Shown here: positions 1-5,708 of the stretch, piece after piece | Numbering within the stretch: position 1 is the stretch's first letter | Layout: every line of letters begins with the position of its first letter | Assembly: GCA_023391725.1 (NCBI GenBank) | Contig: JAEWAH010000287.1 | Coordinates: forward strand, 1-5,778 | DNA: 5,778 nt | From: Bacillota bacterium | GTDB lineage: Bacteria > Bacillota > Clostridia > Christensenellales > Aristaeellaceae | Reading direction: 5' to 3' | Translations under genes and position numbers: made by a program | The notes under the pieces: model-generated | Told to the model about the DNA's origin: nothing | The model's input: the letters and a program-made list of their open reading frames with translations, nothing else | The model's database searches: none

Positions 1-1075
1 GGTCAAACTTCTTGGCAAACTCCCAGTCGCGGGTATCGTGGCCAGGCACGGCCATGATAGCCCCGGTACCGTAGGTGATCAAAACATAGTCGGCGATCCA
101 GATGGGGATCTCCTTGCCTGTAACAGGATTCAATGCCCGAATGCCGCGGATCTCCACACCCGTCTTGTCCTTAGCGACTTCCGTGCGCTCAAAATCGGAC
201 TTCTTGGCCGCCTGGGCCTTATACTCCATCAATTCATCGTAGTTGGTGATGGCGCTCTTCCAGGTCTCCAGCAGCGGATGCTCCGGCGAGAGCACCATAT
301 AGGTGGCCCCGAACAGTGTATCCGGCCTGGTGGTATAGACGCGGACCTTCTCGCTCCTGCCAGTGACGGAAAAATCGATCTCCGCGCCCTCGGAACGGCC
401 GATCCAGTTGCGCTGCTGGGTCTTGACCTTTTCGATGAAGTCCACCGTCTCCAGGCCGTCCAGCAATTTTTGAGCATACTTGGTGATGGCCAGCATCCAC
501 TGCCTTTTTACGCGACGGACAACTTCACTGCCGCAGCGCTCGCAGACACCATCCACCACTTCCTCGTTGGCTAGACCGCACTTGCAGCTCAGGCACCAGT
601 TGATGGGCATTTCCGCCTTGTAGGCCAGGCCATGTTTATAGAGCTGCAGGAAGATCCACTGGGTCCATTTGAAATAGTTGGGGTCGGTGGTATTCACTTC
701 CCGGCTGTAATCAAAGGAAAAGCCCAGGCGCTTGAGCTGCTCCCGAAAGTGATCTATATTTTCATTGGTCACGGCCCGGGGATGCACCTTATTCTTGATG
801 GCGTAGTTCTCCGTGGGCAAGCCAAAGGCATCCCATCCGATGGGGTACAGCACGTTATACCCTTCCATGCGGCGCTTGCGGGCGATGATATCCAGTGCCG
901 TATTGGACCTGGGATGTCCCACGTGCAGCCCCGCTCCGGAAGGATAGGGGAACTCGATGAGGCAGTAATATTTCGGCTTTGTATGATCAGCCTCTGCCCG
1001 GAAGGCCTGCTGCTCCTCCCATTTTCCCTGCCACTTCTTTTCGATGGCGGCGGGATCATAAGGCGCCTTATACAT
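1..1075 (-). CDS. leuS: Leucyl-tRNA synthetase, N-terminal part (cut by window edge)
   Basis: Class I aminoacyl-tRNA synthetase that charges tRNA-Leu with leucine in the cytoplasm. The visible 358 residues hold the first half of the Rossmann catalytic domain with the HIGH-type motif HVGHPRS (residues 51-57), followed by WDAFGLPTEN (81-90), the class I leucine-pocket region. A zinc-binding insert has CLSC (161-164) and CERC (178-181). Then comes the start of the CP1 editing domain: TTRPDT at 248-253 and GTGAIMAVPGHDTRD at about 336-350, which contains the conserved aspartates used to proofread mischarged tRNA. The KMSKS loop and the anticodon-binding domain lie beyond position 1; full-length proteins are about 800 residues. 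The start ATG at 1075 is fixed by an AGGAGGAG Shine-Dalgarno and by the typical N-terminus (MYKAPYDPAAIEKKWQ). No frameshift is seen. A T-box leader upstream controls it. Confidence 0.97.
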   Translation of the reverse strand, partial: MYKAPYDPAAIEKKWQGKWEEQQAFRAEADHTKPKYYCLIEFPYPSGAGLHVGHPRSNTALDIIARKRRMEGYNVLYPIGWDAFGLPTENYAIKNKVHPRAVTNENIDHFREQLKRLGFSFDYSREVNTTDPNYFKWTQWIFLQLYKHGLAYKAEMPINWCLSCKCGLANEEVVDGVCERCGSEVVRRVKRQWMLAITKYAQKLLDGLETVDFIEKVKTQQRNWIGRSEGAEIDFSVTGRSEKVRVYTTRPDTLFGATYMVLSPEHPLLETWKSAITNYDELMEYKAQAAKKSDFERTEVAKDKTGVEIRGIRALNPVTGKEIPIWIADYVLITYGTGAIMAVPGHDTRDWEFAKKFD

Positions 1076-1082
1076 AAAATTG

Positions 1083-1090
1083 CTCCTCCT
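1083..1090 (-). promoter_or_regulatory. Ribosome binding site of leuS
   Basis: On the minus strand AGGAGGAG lies 7 nt before the leuS ATG (1075). It is a near-perfect Shine-Dalgarno and fixes the start. Seven nucleotides further upstream the mRNA has a strong 9-bp hairpin belonging to repeat copy A, so the site is left single-stranded but close to structure. Confidence 0.85.
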
Positions 1091-1097
1091 TCTTCCG

Positions 1098-1252
1098 CCA
1101 GGGGACGCTGTCCCCTGGGTCCGCAAGCTCAATCGTCGCGCTGCTGCGCTACGCTTGCATCACTCGTTTCGCTTGTTTCCTTCGCCTCGCTTCATCCGCC
1201 ACAGGCGGCACTCGGCTCCGGAACCCCTGCTCAAGGGATATAACCCCTTGAG
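1098..1252 (+). repeat. Dispersed hairpin-bounded repeat, copy A (long form), in the leuS 5' UTR
   Basis: A non-coding element bounded by two perfect hairpins. The left one has arms CCAGGGGAC (1098-1106) and GTCCCCTGG (1110-1118) with a 3-nt loop. The right one has arms CTCAAGGG (1230-1237) and CCCTTGAG (1245-1252) around ATATAAC. A third small hairpin, CCGCC-ACA-GGCGG, sits at 1196-1208. The interior is a CG/TTCG-rich tract with no convincing codon structure. The left hairpin and the string AAGGGATATAAC recur at the right end of the window (copy B). An interior 16-mer at 1143-1158 matches 14 of 16 positions in copy C. It lies between the T-box terminator and the leuS ribosome binding site, so it should be transcribed as part of the leuS 5' UTR. 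Family membership is inferred from these internal matches only. Confidence 0.7.
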
Positions 1253-1311
1253 AATCCCCATGCTTAGGCTAAAATCCTGCCGGGTTGGCAAATGGCCGCA
1301 AGTATGCCTGC
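1253..1311 (-). other. Distal leader segment between T-box terminator and repeat copy A
   Basis: About 59 nt of transcribed, apparently non-coding sequence following the terminator U-run. The only structure noted is TGCAGGC in the transcript (plus-strand 1306-1312), which is complementary to GCCTGCA just upstream of the antiterminator (plus-strand 1376-1382). This could close a helix around the whole expression platform. I see no start codon with a ribosome binding site here. Confidence 0.4.
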
Positions 1312-1348
1312 AAAAAAAAGTGTTCCGCCTTCCTTACAAAGACGAAAC
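1312..1348 (-). terminator. T-box intrinsic terminator ahead of leuS
   Basis: In the transcript GTTTCGTCTT (1339-1348) pairs with AAGGCGGAAC (1322-1331) to give a 10-bp stem with G-U pairs and a 7-nt loop, followed by AC and eight T residues (1312-1319). Its 5' arm reuses the bases that close the antiterminator (1337-1341 and the second helix), so the two structures exclude each other. Uncharged tRNA-Leu should favour the antiterminator. Confidence 0.9.
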
Positions 1349-1538
1349 GCTTGCGTTCCGCGGTACCACTTTGCTTGCAGGCCTAAACCTGCCTCTCCCT
1401 GGCGCGGTATCGGGCGCACCCGCCGGCTTCACCGGTCGGCTCCGGGGCGAGCGGCCTTCCCTACAGCCTCCGCCCTTTCACCAGCCGGGCGGCTCTCTGA
1501 CGCTTGGGGAACGCGTTCCCTTTCATTGCCTGTGTCGT
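1312..1538 (-). promoter_or_regulatory. T-box riboswitch, leucine specific (leuS leader)
   Basis: A cis-acting RNA that senses uncharged tRNA-Leu and lets transcription continue into leuS. Read on the minus strand, AGAGAG (1493-1498) is followed directly by an apical hairpin with arms 1487-1492 and 1470-1475, containing GGCTGGTGAAA, as in T-box Stem I. The 3' side of Stem I carries CCGCTCGCCCCGGAG, in which CTC (1449-1451) occupies the specifier position: a leucine codon, which fits leuS downstream. The T-box sequence GTGGTACCGCGG is at 1358-1369. Its bulge TGGTACC (1362-1368) begins UGGU, matching a tRNA acceptor end ACCA with discriminator A, as in tRNA-Leu. The antiterminator folds as CAAAG (1369-1373) with CTTTG (1337-1341), plus an 8-bp second helix with loop CAAG. 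The 5' boundary is estimated from the promoter. Confidence 0.93.
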
Positions 1539-1544
1539 GCTAAC

Positions 1545-1573
1545 AGTATAGCGTTAAAGGAACCGTTTGTAAA
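1545..1573 (-). promoter_or_regulatory. Sigma-A type promoter of the leuS T-box transcript
   Basis: The minus strand reads TTTACA (1568-1573), a 17-nt spacer, then TATACT (1545-1550): one mismatch from consensus at each box and optimal spacing. Transcription would begin near 1538, just before the T-box Stem I, which is the expected place. leuS is therefore likely to be transcribed separately from the LD-carboxypeptidase gene upstream. Confidence 0.8.
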
Positions 1574-1628
1574 GGGGAGGGGATGGAAGTTGGGAAATTT
1601 GAAGGATTGGGGCTATTCTTTCAACCAC

Positions 1629-1771
1629 CCCGGGCCCCACCGCCGAAGGGCGAATGGAGAGAGCCTGGAGCGATGACGGCGAAGCCGGAGAGAGCGGAAC
1701 ACCGAGCAAGCGAAACGCAGCACGGTGCCAGGCTCCTCTGGAGGGGAATCAGGGGCGGAGCCCTTCAAGGG
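1629..1771 (-). repeat. Dispersed repeat, copy C (divergent, opposite orientation to copies A and B)
   Basis: Read on the minus strand, AAGGGCTCCGCCCCTGATTCCCC resembles the left hairpin and flank of copy B (AGGGGCTCTGCCCCTGGACCCC). It is followed by a CG/TTCG-rich interior in which GCTGCGTTTCGCTTGC (1706-1721) matches copy A at 14 of 16 positions. Local hairpins include CGCC-GAAG-GGCG (1641-1652), CGGC-GAA-GCCG (1677-1687) and a longer-range 8-bp inverted repeat GAGCCTGG/CCAGGCTC (1661-1668, 1728-1735). The element overlaps the last codons of the LD-carboxypeptidase gene. The end nearest the leuS promoter is not sharp, and the right-hand ATATAAC hairpin of copy A is not seen. No T-run follows any hairpin, so it is not a standard terminator. 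Confidence 0.5.
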
Positions 1772-2708
1772 CGATAAGCGAATTCCCTTCCATGCGGTAG
1801 CGGATATTGAGGGGCAGGGTAAGCTTGTCCTTGCCATGGCCGGCATGGACGGCCTGGAGGATGGGTTTATCTTGGGGAAGCAAGTCCGAAAAAATCTCCG
1901 GAAGGGAGAGGGTGGGCTTTTGCGGGTCGCCGTCGCAGTTGGTGAAGTCGCCCAAGATAAACCCGGCGCATTTTTTGAGCTCGCCGGCGTTGCGCAGCTG
2001 CGTAAGCATCGCGTCAATGCGGTACGGCTTTTCGCCCACGTCTTCCAGCAAAAGCAGCTTATCATGAAGATCCGGCATGTACTCCGTACCCATGAGGTTG
2101 TTGAGTACTGTGAGGTTGCCCCCGGTGAGCACGCCCTCCGCCTTCCCTTCCCTAAAGCTTTCGAAAGGCTCCCCGTCGGGGTTTTCGATGGCCCCCAGCG
2201 GTTCCAGGCTGCTCATGGCCCTCAGCCACAGCGTCCGGCTTTTGTTTTCACGCAGGCCCACCGGCCAGTGAGCCCCGGCCATGGGCCCGTGGAAAGTGAC
2301 AAGGCCGCACTTGACCTGAAAGGCGCAGTGCAGCGCGGTGATATCGCTGAACCCCACAAAGGGCTTGGGGTTCCTTTCGATCATCTCATAATCGATCAGG
2401 GGCAGGATCCTGGCCGCGCCGTACCCGCCCCGAAGGCACACGATAGCATCGATATTGGGGTCCGCAAACATTTTGTTCACATCCCGGGCGCGCACTTCAT
2501 CGCTCCCGGAAAGATATCCCCGCTGAGAATTGCAGCTTTCCCCCACGATGACCGAAAAGCCCAGTTCGGTAAGCAGGTTCACCGCCTTGTCACGGTTCTC
2601 CTGCTCATAGATCGGGCTGGAGGGCGCGATAAGCCCGATGCGAGCGCCCTCTTTCATTGGCGGGGGCAAAAGTGTTTGACGCATGGCTTTGATCCCCTTT
2701 CTTTGCAT
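1749..2708 (-). CDS. ldcA: LD-carboxypeptidase (peptidase family S66)
   Basis: Serine peptidase of the S66 family, which removes the terminal D-alanine from L,D-linked muropeptides in cytoplasmic cell-wall recycling; relatives such as MccF act on microcin-type substrates. The 319-residue product has the usual family length. Visible are IGLIAPSSP (24-32), LRGGYGAARILP (92-103), the nucleophile motif GFSDITALH with Ser121, LLEDVGEKPYRID with Glu222, and AGHGKDKLTLP with His291. These three residues are spaced almost exactly as in the characterised Pseudomonas LdcA triad (Ser115, Glu217, His285). The start at 2708 is chosen for AAGGAGGGG just upstream; Met at 2684 (311 residues) is a good alternative. 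No signal peptide is seen. The LEDVGEKPYRID form favours LdcA/YkfA over MccF. The last five codons and the stop lie inside repeat copy C. It is divergent from the DUF421 gene. Confidence 0.92.
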   Translation of the reverse strand: MQRKGIKAMRQTLLPPPMKEGARIGLIAPSSPIYEQENRDKAVNLLTELGFSVIVGESCNSQRGYLSGSDEVRARDVNKMFADPNIDAIVCLRGGYGAARILPLIDYEMIERNPKPFVGFSDITALHCAFQVKCGLVTFHGPMAGAHWPVGLRENKSRTLWLRAMSSLEPLGAIENPDGEPFESFREGKAEGVLTGGNLTVLNNLMGTEYMPDLHDKLLLLEDVGEKPYRIDAMLTQLRNAGELKKCAGFILGDFTNCDGDPQKPTLSLPEIFSDLLPQDKPILQAVHAGHGKDKLTLPLNIRYRMEGNSLIALEGLRP

Positions 2709-2710
2709 GG

Positions 2711-2719
2711 CCCCTCCTT
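2711..2719 (-). promoter_or_regulatory. Ribosome binding site supporting the 2708 start of the LD-carboxypeptidase
   Basis: The minus strand AAGGAGGGG ends 2 nt before the ATG at 2708; measured from the AGGAGG core the spacing is 4 nt, slightly short. The competing start at 2684 has only AAAGGGG about 9 nt upstream. I prefer 2708, but the two starts differ by just eight residues ahead of the conserved domain. Confidence 0.55.
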
Positions 2720-2752
2720 CCAGCGCCCATACTAACAAAAGAATTCGCTGGA
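2719..2752. promoter_or_regulatory. Inverted repeat in the divergent intergenic region (possible operator or UTR hairpin)
   Basis: TCCAGCG (2719-2725) and CGCTGGA (2746-2752) form a perfect 7-bp inverted repeat with a 20-nt spacer, filling most of the 57 bp between the two divergent starts. The spacing of about two and a half helical turns would suit a dimeric regulator; a transcript hairpin is the alternative. A weak plus-strand promoter, TTGCAT (2703-2708) and CATACT (2728-2733) with a 19-nt spacer, could serve the DUF421 gene. The minus-strand promoter was not identified. Confidence 0.35.
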
Positions 2753-2765
2753 CTAGGAGGACGCC

Positions 2766-3488
2766 ATGCTGACCATATTTTTTCGCTCGGCCATCCTGTT
2801 TTTGCTGGCGGTAGGCGGTATGCGAGCCATGGGCAAGCGGCAGGTGGGCCAATTGCAGCCCTTTGAGCTGGTGGTGGCCATTCTGATCGCCAACCTGGCC
2901 GTAACGCCCATGGAGAACGTAGGCATCCCGCTGCTTTACGGAGTGATTCCCATGATGGGGCTGGTGCTGCTCCACGGGCTCATTACTCTGATCTCCATGA
3001 AGAGCCAGCGCATGCGCTCCTTCTTCAGCGGCACGCCCACGGTGCTCATCCAAAAGGGCGTGATCCAGGAAAAGGAGCTGGAACGGCTGTGTTTCAGCCT
3101 AAGCGATCTTTTGGAGGAACTGCGCACCGGGGGCATCTTAAACCCCGCCGATGTGAACACCGCCATTATGGAGACCAGCGGCAAGGTGACCGTGTTCCCC
3201 AAGGAAAAAAAGCGCCCGGTGACCCCAGAGGACCTTTCCTTAAGCCCCAGCTATGAGGGGATCCCGATGATGCTGATCCTGGACGGGGTCATCCAAAAAC
3301 ACAATCTTCAAATCGGAAAAATCCCGGAGGACTGGCTGCTGACCAAGTTGAAATTCCAGGGCTTTTCCACACCAAAAGAAGTGCTTTTGTGCAGCCTGGA
3401 CACCAGCGGCAAGCTGTTCCTGCAGGGACGCAAGGACGGGCAGACACATCTTGTGGACGCTGTGCCGCCAGATGGGATTGGATGGTGA
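2766..3488 (+). CDS. DUF421 (YetF-like) membrane protein
   Basis: A 240-residue member of the DUF421/YetF family, whose biochemical role is not settled; some Bacillus relatives are linked to spore membrane properties. Three hydrophobic helices lie at about 3-19, 34-48 and 56-78. The family signature GKRQVGQLQPFELVVAILIANLAVTPM sits between helices 1 and 2 (about residues 23-49). The soluble C-terminal part is an internal duplication: residues 89-144 align without gaps to 165-220, with 19 identities, each half opening with a G-x-P-x-x-L-I strand and closing with TSGK (138-141 in DUF form ETSGK; 213-216 as DTSGK). The start has AGGAGG at 2755-2760, 5 nt before the ATG. It is the first gene of a two-gene unit with the DUF4363-like gene. 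Function unassigned. Confidence 0.88.
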   Translation: MLTIFFRSAILFLLAVGGMRAMGKRQVGQLQPFELVVAILIANLAVTPMENVGIPLLYGVIPMMGLVLLHGLITLISMKSQRMRSFFSGTPTVLIQKGVIQEKELERLCFSLSDLLEELRTGGILNPADVNTAIMETSGKVTVFPKEKKRPVTPEDLSLSPSYEGIPMMLILDGVIQKHNLQIGKIPEDWLLTKLKFQGFSTPKEVLLCSLDTSGKLFLQGRKDGQTHLVDAVPPDGIGW

Positions 3489-3491
3489 GTC

Positions 3492-3875
3492 ATGAGGGCG
3501 ACGCTATGGATCATTATTCTCCTGGCCGCGGCGATCCTGACCGTGGGCCTGGTGTCTGACCACGTCAGCGACGGGGTGGTCAAGGAATACTCCCAGCAGG
3601 CAATCCAAATAAAGGAGAGTATCAAAAAGGACGATTGGGAAGGAGCCGGACGCATCACGGAAGACATGGAGAAAAAGTGGGAGGACACCTGCGGCTGGCT
3701 GCAACTCTGGGTGGATCACCAGGATACCGATAATGTGCGCCTGGCGCTGAAAAAGATACTGGCCGCCATCCAGGTTCAAAGCCTGGACTCCTACTATCAA
3801 GCCGACGCGGATCTTATGGAATCGCTGAGCCATGTACAGCACCGGGATGCCCTGACCATCGGCAACCTGCTGTAA
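3492..3875 (+). CDS. DUF4363-like small membrane-anchored protein
   Basis: A 127-residue protein with one N-terminal hydrophobic helix (about 4-22) followed by a charged, mostly helical domain (about 30-125) that should lie outside the membrane, given the short positive N-terminus. Size, layout and the motif-like KDDWEGAGRITEDMEKKWEDTC region (about residues 46-67) fit DUF4363 proteins, which are commonly found next to DUF421 genes in Clostridia. It begins 3 nt after the DUF421 stop, with only a weak GGTGAG upstream, so translation is probably coupled to the upstream gene. The two products may work as a membrane complex; this is inference from context. One cysteine (Cys67) is present and no catalytic motif is seen. 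Its stop is 2 nt from the stop of the convergent phosphoesterase gene. Confidence 0.78.
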   Translation: MRATLWIIILLAAAILTVGLVSDHVSDGVVKEYSQQAIQIKESIKKDDWEGAGRITEDMEKKWEDTCGWLQLWVDHQDTDNVRLALKKILAAIQVQSLDSYYQADADLMESLSHVQHRDALTIGNLL

Positions 3876-3877
3876 GT

Positions 3878-4744
3878 CTATTTTCGCTTAAGGGTGATCA
3901 CGTGCATCTGCGGCGGGGCAAACAGCCTGACCGGCAGGAACACGGTGCCCACGCCGTTAGAGACAAGTACATCCGCGCGGTTCTCCTGCACCCAGCCGCT
4001 TAAGTACCGGTCGGATACCTTATTGGTGGGGTGGAACAGGGGCTTGCCGAAAAAGGTGACCTGCCCGCCATGTGTGTGCCCGCACAGGGCCAGGTCGAAC
4101 CAGAACATGCTGCCCTCTGCGTTTTCCGTGAGGAATGCCTCGGGCAGGTTATCCGGGGAATGGGTCAGGAAAATGGTGAAGTCATCCTGCCTGACCTGCG
4201 AGGCCACCTGGCTGATTGCTGGGTGGCCATTGTTGTAATCATCCACCCCACATAGATACAGCGCGGAACCGTTCGCCCGGACTTCCCTGACCGCGTTTAC
4301 CAGGGGCAGCACCCCGGCGTTCAGCATGGCGCTTTGCAGTAAGCTAAGGTTAGTTTCCGGCGCAGTCCTATCATGATTGCCAACCACTCCGGCCACCAGG
4401 TACCTGGCCTGTATCTTGGGCAGGTGCTGGAAAAACTCAATAGCTGTCTGGGAATCGTTCCCGTAATCGCCGCCCAGCAGCACCAAGTCCGCGCCCAGAG
4501 TGTTGATCTTTGTGATCAGAGATTTTACCCGGTTATGGGAATACAGCGCACCTTCGTGGATATCCGACACATATACAATGGTCAGCCCGTCCAGCGCGGG
4601 ATTGAGGCCGCTGACCTCCAGCGTTTTTGTTTCCACCTGAAGGTTCCGGGCAGCGTAAAACGGATATCCCAGCACGATCACTACCATAGCGAGCACGATC
4701 AGCCGGGATAAACAGCCGCCCCTGCGGTGCCTTGCGCGAGCCAT
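3878..4744 (-). CDS. Membrane-anchored calcineurin-like metallophosphoesterase
   Basis: A 288-residue YkuE/YaeI-like phosphoesterase with a two-metal active site. All ligand motifs are present in order: SDIHEG (Asp61, His63), GGDYGN (Asp93), GNHD (Asn123, His124), LTHSPD (His195) and CGHTHGGQ (His223, His225). The N-terminus has basic residues (RARHRR) and then a hydrophobic helix at about 14-30, which suggests a signal anchor with the enzyme on the outer face; it lacks the S/T-RR-x-F-L-K pattern expected of a Tat signal. The substrate is unknown; relatives act on phospholipid or nucleotide-lipid phosphodiesters, but none can be assigned. The start at 4744 has a purine-rich AAGGGGGGAAGG region upstream. 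It follows the AEC permease gene by 16 nt on the same strand and is probably in its operon. Confidence 0.9.
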   Translation of the reverse strand: MARARHRRGGCLSRLIVLAMVVIVLGYPFYAARNLQVETKTLEVSGLNPALDGLTIVYVSDIHEGALYSHNRVKSLITKINTLGADLVLLGGDYGNDSQTAIEFFQHLPKIQARYLVAGVVGNHDRTAPETNLSLLQSAMLNAGVLPLVNAVREVRANGSALYLCGVDDYNNGHPAISQVASQVRQDDFTIFLTHSPDNLPEAFLTENAEGSMFWFDLALCGHTHGGQVTFFGKPLFHPTNKVSDRYLSGWVQENRADVLVSNGVGTVFLPVRLFAPPQMHVITLKRK

Positions 4745-4760
4745 GCGCCTTCCCCCCTTC

Positions 4761-5663
4761 TTAACCCAGCCCCAATAAAAGCAGTATGATTGGGATGGTG
4801 ATGACCGACAACGCGGTGCTTACCGCCACGCTGCGTGAGCCCAGCGCCCCATCGCCATGGAAGTATTCCGCCTGCATGGCTGTGGCGGTGGCCCCGGGCA
4901 TGGCGGAGCATACGAACACCGCTTCCCTTGCGCCCTGGGGGACCTTCAAAAGCATCAGGATGCCCAGGATCGCCGTGGGGAATACGATCAAGCGCAAGAA
5001 GCAGCACAGCAGCAGCATCTTATCCTTCAAATCGCCGGGGACAAGATCCGATAGCCTGCCGCCCACCACTACCATGGCCAGGGGCGTAGTTGTATCACCC
5101 AGCATCGTCATGGCGTCCAGCGGCACCTTGGGGATGCGCACCGACGCAGCAAAGAACGCGATCCCCAGCAAAACCGCTGCCAGCGTGGGATTCAGCAGCG
5201 CTTTTTTGATGGACAGCCCAGCCTTGCCGGCGTAGATATACACTCCCACCGTCCAGGCCAGGAAATTAAAGGCTGCCACATACATCACCGCGTAGATCAT
5301 TTTGCCTGCGCCCAGCGACGCCATGATCAACGGATAGCCCATGAACCCGGAGTTGGAGAACATGGCCATATGCACAAATACCGCGCGGCGTTCCGGCGAC
5401 TGCCTGCGGAAAAACGGATACGCCGCAACGCCAGTTGCCAATATGCAGATGATCGCAATGAGCAGCGTCTCCATCAGTTCGCCCATCTGCCCCGGCGCGG
5501 CATCCTGCTGGAGCTTGGCAAAGGTTAAGCAGGGCAAGGTGAAGAACAGCACCAGCTTATTAAGCCCCGCGAATGCCCCCCTGTCCAGAATACGCTTTTT
5601 TGCCGCAAAATACCCCACAGCCATCAATAAAAATAAAACAATTACCTGGTTCAGCACCTGCAT
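4761..5663 (-). CDS. AEC-family permease (auxin efflux carrier type)
   Basis: A 300-residue integral membrane transporter of the AEC family, whose bacterial members export or import small organic acids such as malate or malonate; the substrate here cannot be read from sequence. About ten hydrophobic segments are visible in two five-helix halves (about 5-21, 36-50, 66-85, 97-117, 125-145, 160-176, 190-205, 217-238, 246-260 and 278-298). Family-like motifs are FSNSGFMGYPL (102-112) in the first half, LGDTTTPLAMVVVGGRLSD (188-206), and AMPGATATAMQAEYF (254-268), which contains the helix-breaking prolines of the transport core. The start at 5663 is chosen for AAGGAG 9 nt upstream and because it gives the usual short N-terminus; the in-frame ATG at 5738 would add 25 polar residues and lie upstream of the proposed promoter. 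Confidence 0.92.
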   Translation of the reverse strand: MQVLNQVIVLFLLMAVGYFAAKKRILDRGAFAGLNKLVLFFTLPCLTFAKLQQDAAPGQMGELMETLLIAIICILATGVAAYPFFRRQSPERRAVFVHMAMFSNSGFMGYPLIMASLGAGKMIYAVMYVAAFNFLAWTVGVYIYAGKAGLSIKKALLNPTLAAVLLGIAFFAASVRIPKVPLDAMTMLGDTTTPLAMVVVGGRLSDLVPGDLKDKMLLLCCFLRLIVFPTAILGILMLLKVPQGAREAVFVCSAMPGATATAMQAEYFHGDGALGSRSVAVSTALSVITIPIILLLLGLG

Positions 5664-5672
5664 AATTAAGAG

Positions 5673-5678
5673 CTCCTT
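5673..5678 (-). promoter_or_regulatory. Ribosome binding site that decides the permease start
   Basis: The minus strand AAGGAG is 9 nt ahead of the ATG at 5663. The earlier in-frame ATGs, at 5738 and 5687, have no comparable site, and the 5738 ATG precedes the likely transcription start. Confidence 0.75.
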
Positions 5679-5708
5679 CTGGAACATGTTGACACGCCCA
5701 TAACGCAC

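Noticed and set aside
38..1243. Plus-strand open frames opposite leuS (38-574 and 632-1243)
   Set aside because: They are antisense shadows of clear leucyl-tRNA synthetase coding sequence and have no supported ribosome binding sites.
1098..1252. CRISPR-like or tandem repeat array
   Set aside because: The hairpins and CG/TTCG-rich tract do not repeat at a fixed period with unique spacers, and no cas-like gene is present.
1080..1676. 198-residue plus-strand open frame over the leuS leader, and the shorter frames overlapping it
   Set aside because: It crosses the T-box, its terminator and repeat copy A, all explained on the minus strand. The translation is proline/arginine-rich with no domain-like pattern.
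1661..1735. Possible intrinsic terminator of the LD-carboxypeptidase gene formed by GAGCCTGG/CCAGGCTC
   Set aside because: The arms are 59 nt apart and no T-run follows on the minus strand, so it does not fit an intrinsic terminator; it is better treated as part of repeat copy C.
1725..2735. 336-residue plus-strand open frame opposite the LD-carboxypeptidase
   Set aside because: It is antisense to a gene with a complete catalytic set, its product resembles no family I know, and long antisense frames are expected in GC-rich sequence.
2709..3053. N-terminal extension of the LD-carboxypeptidase reading frame to position 3053 (434 residues)
   Set aside because: The extra residues are low-complexity, histidine/glutamine-rich antisense of the DUF421 gene. 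The peptidase domain begins normally near 2684-2708, where ribosome binding sites are present.
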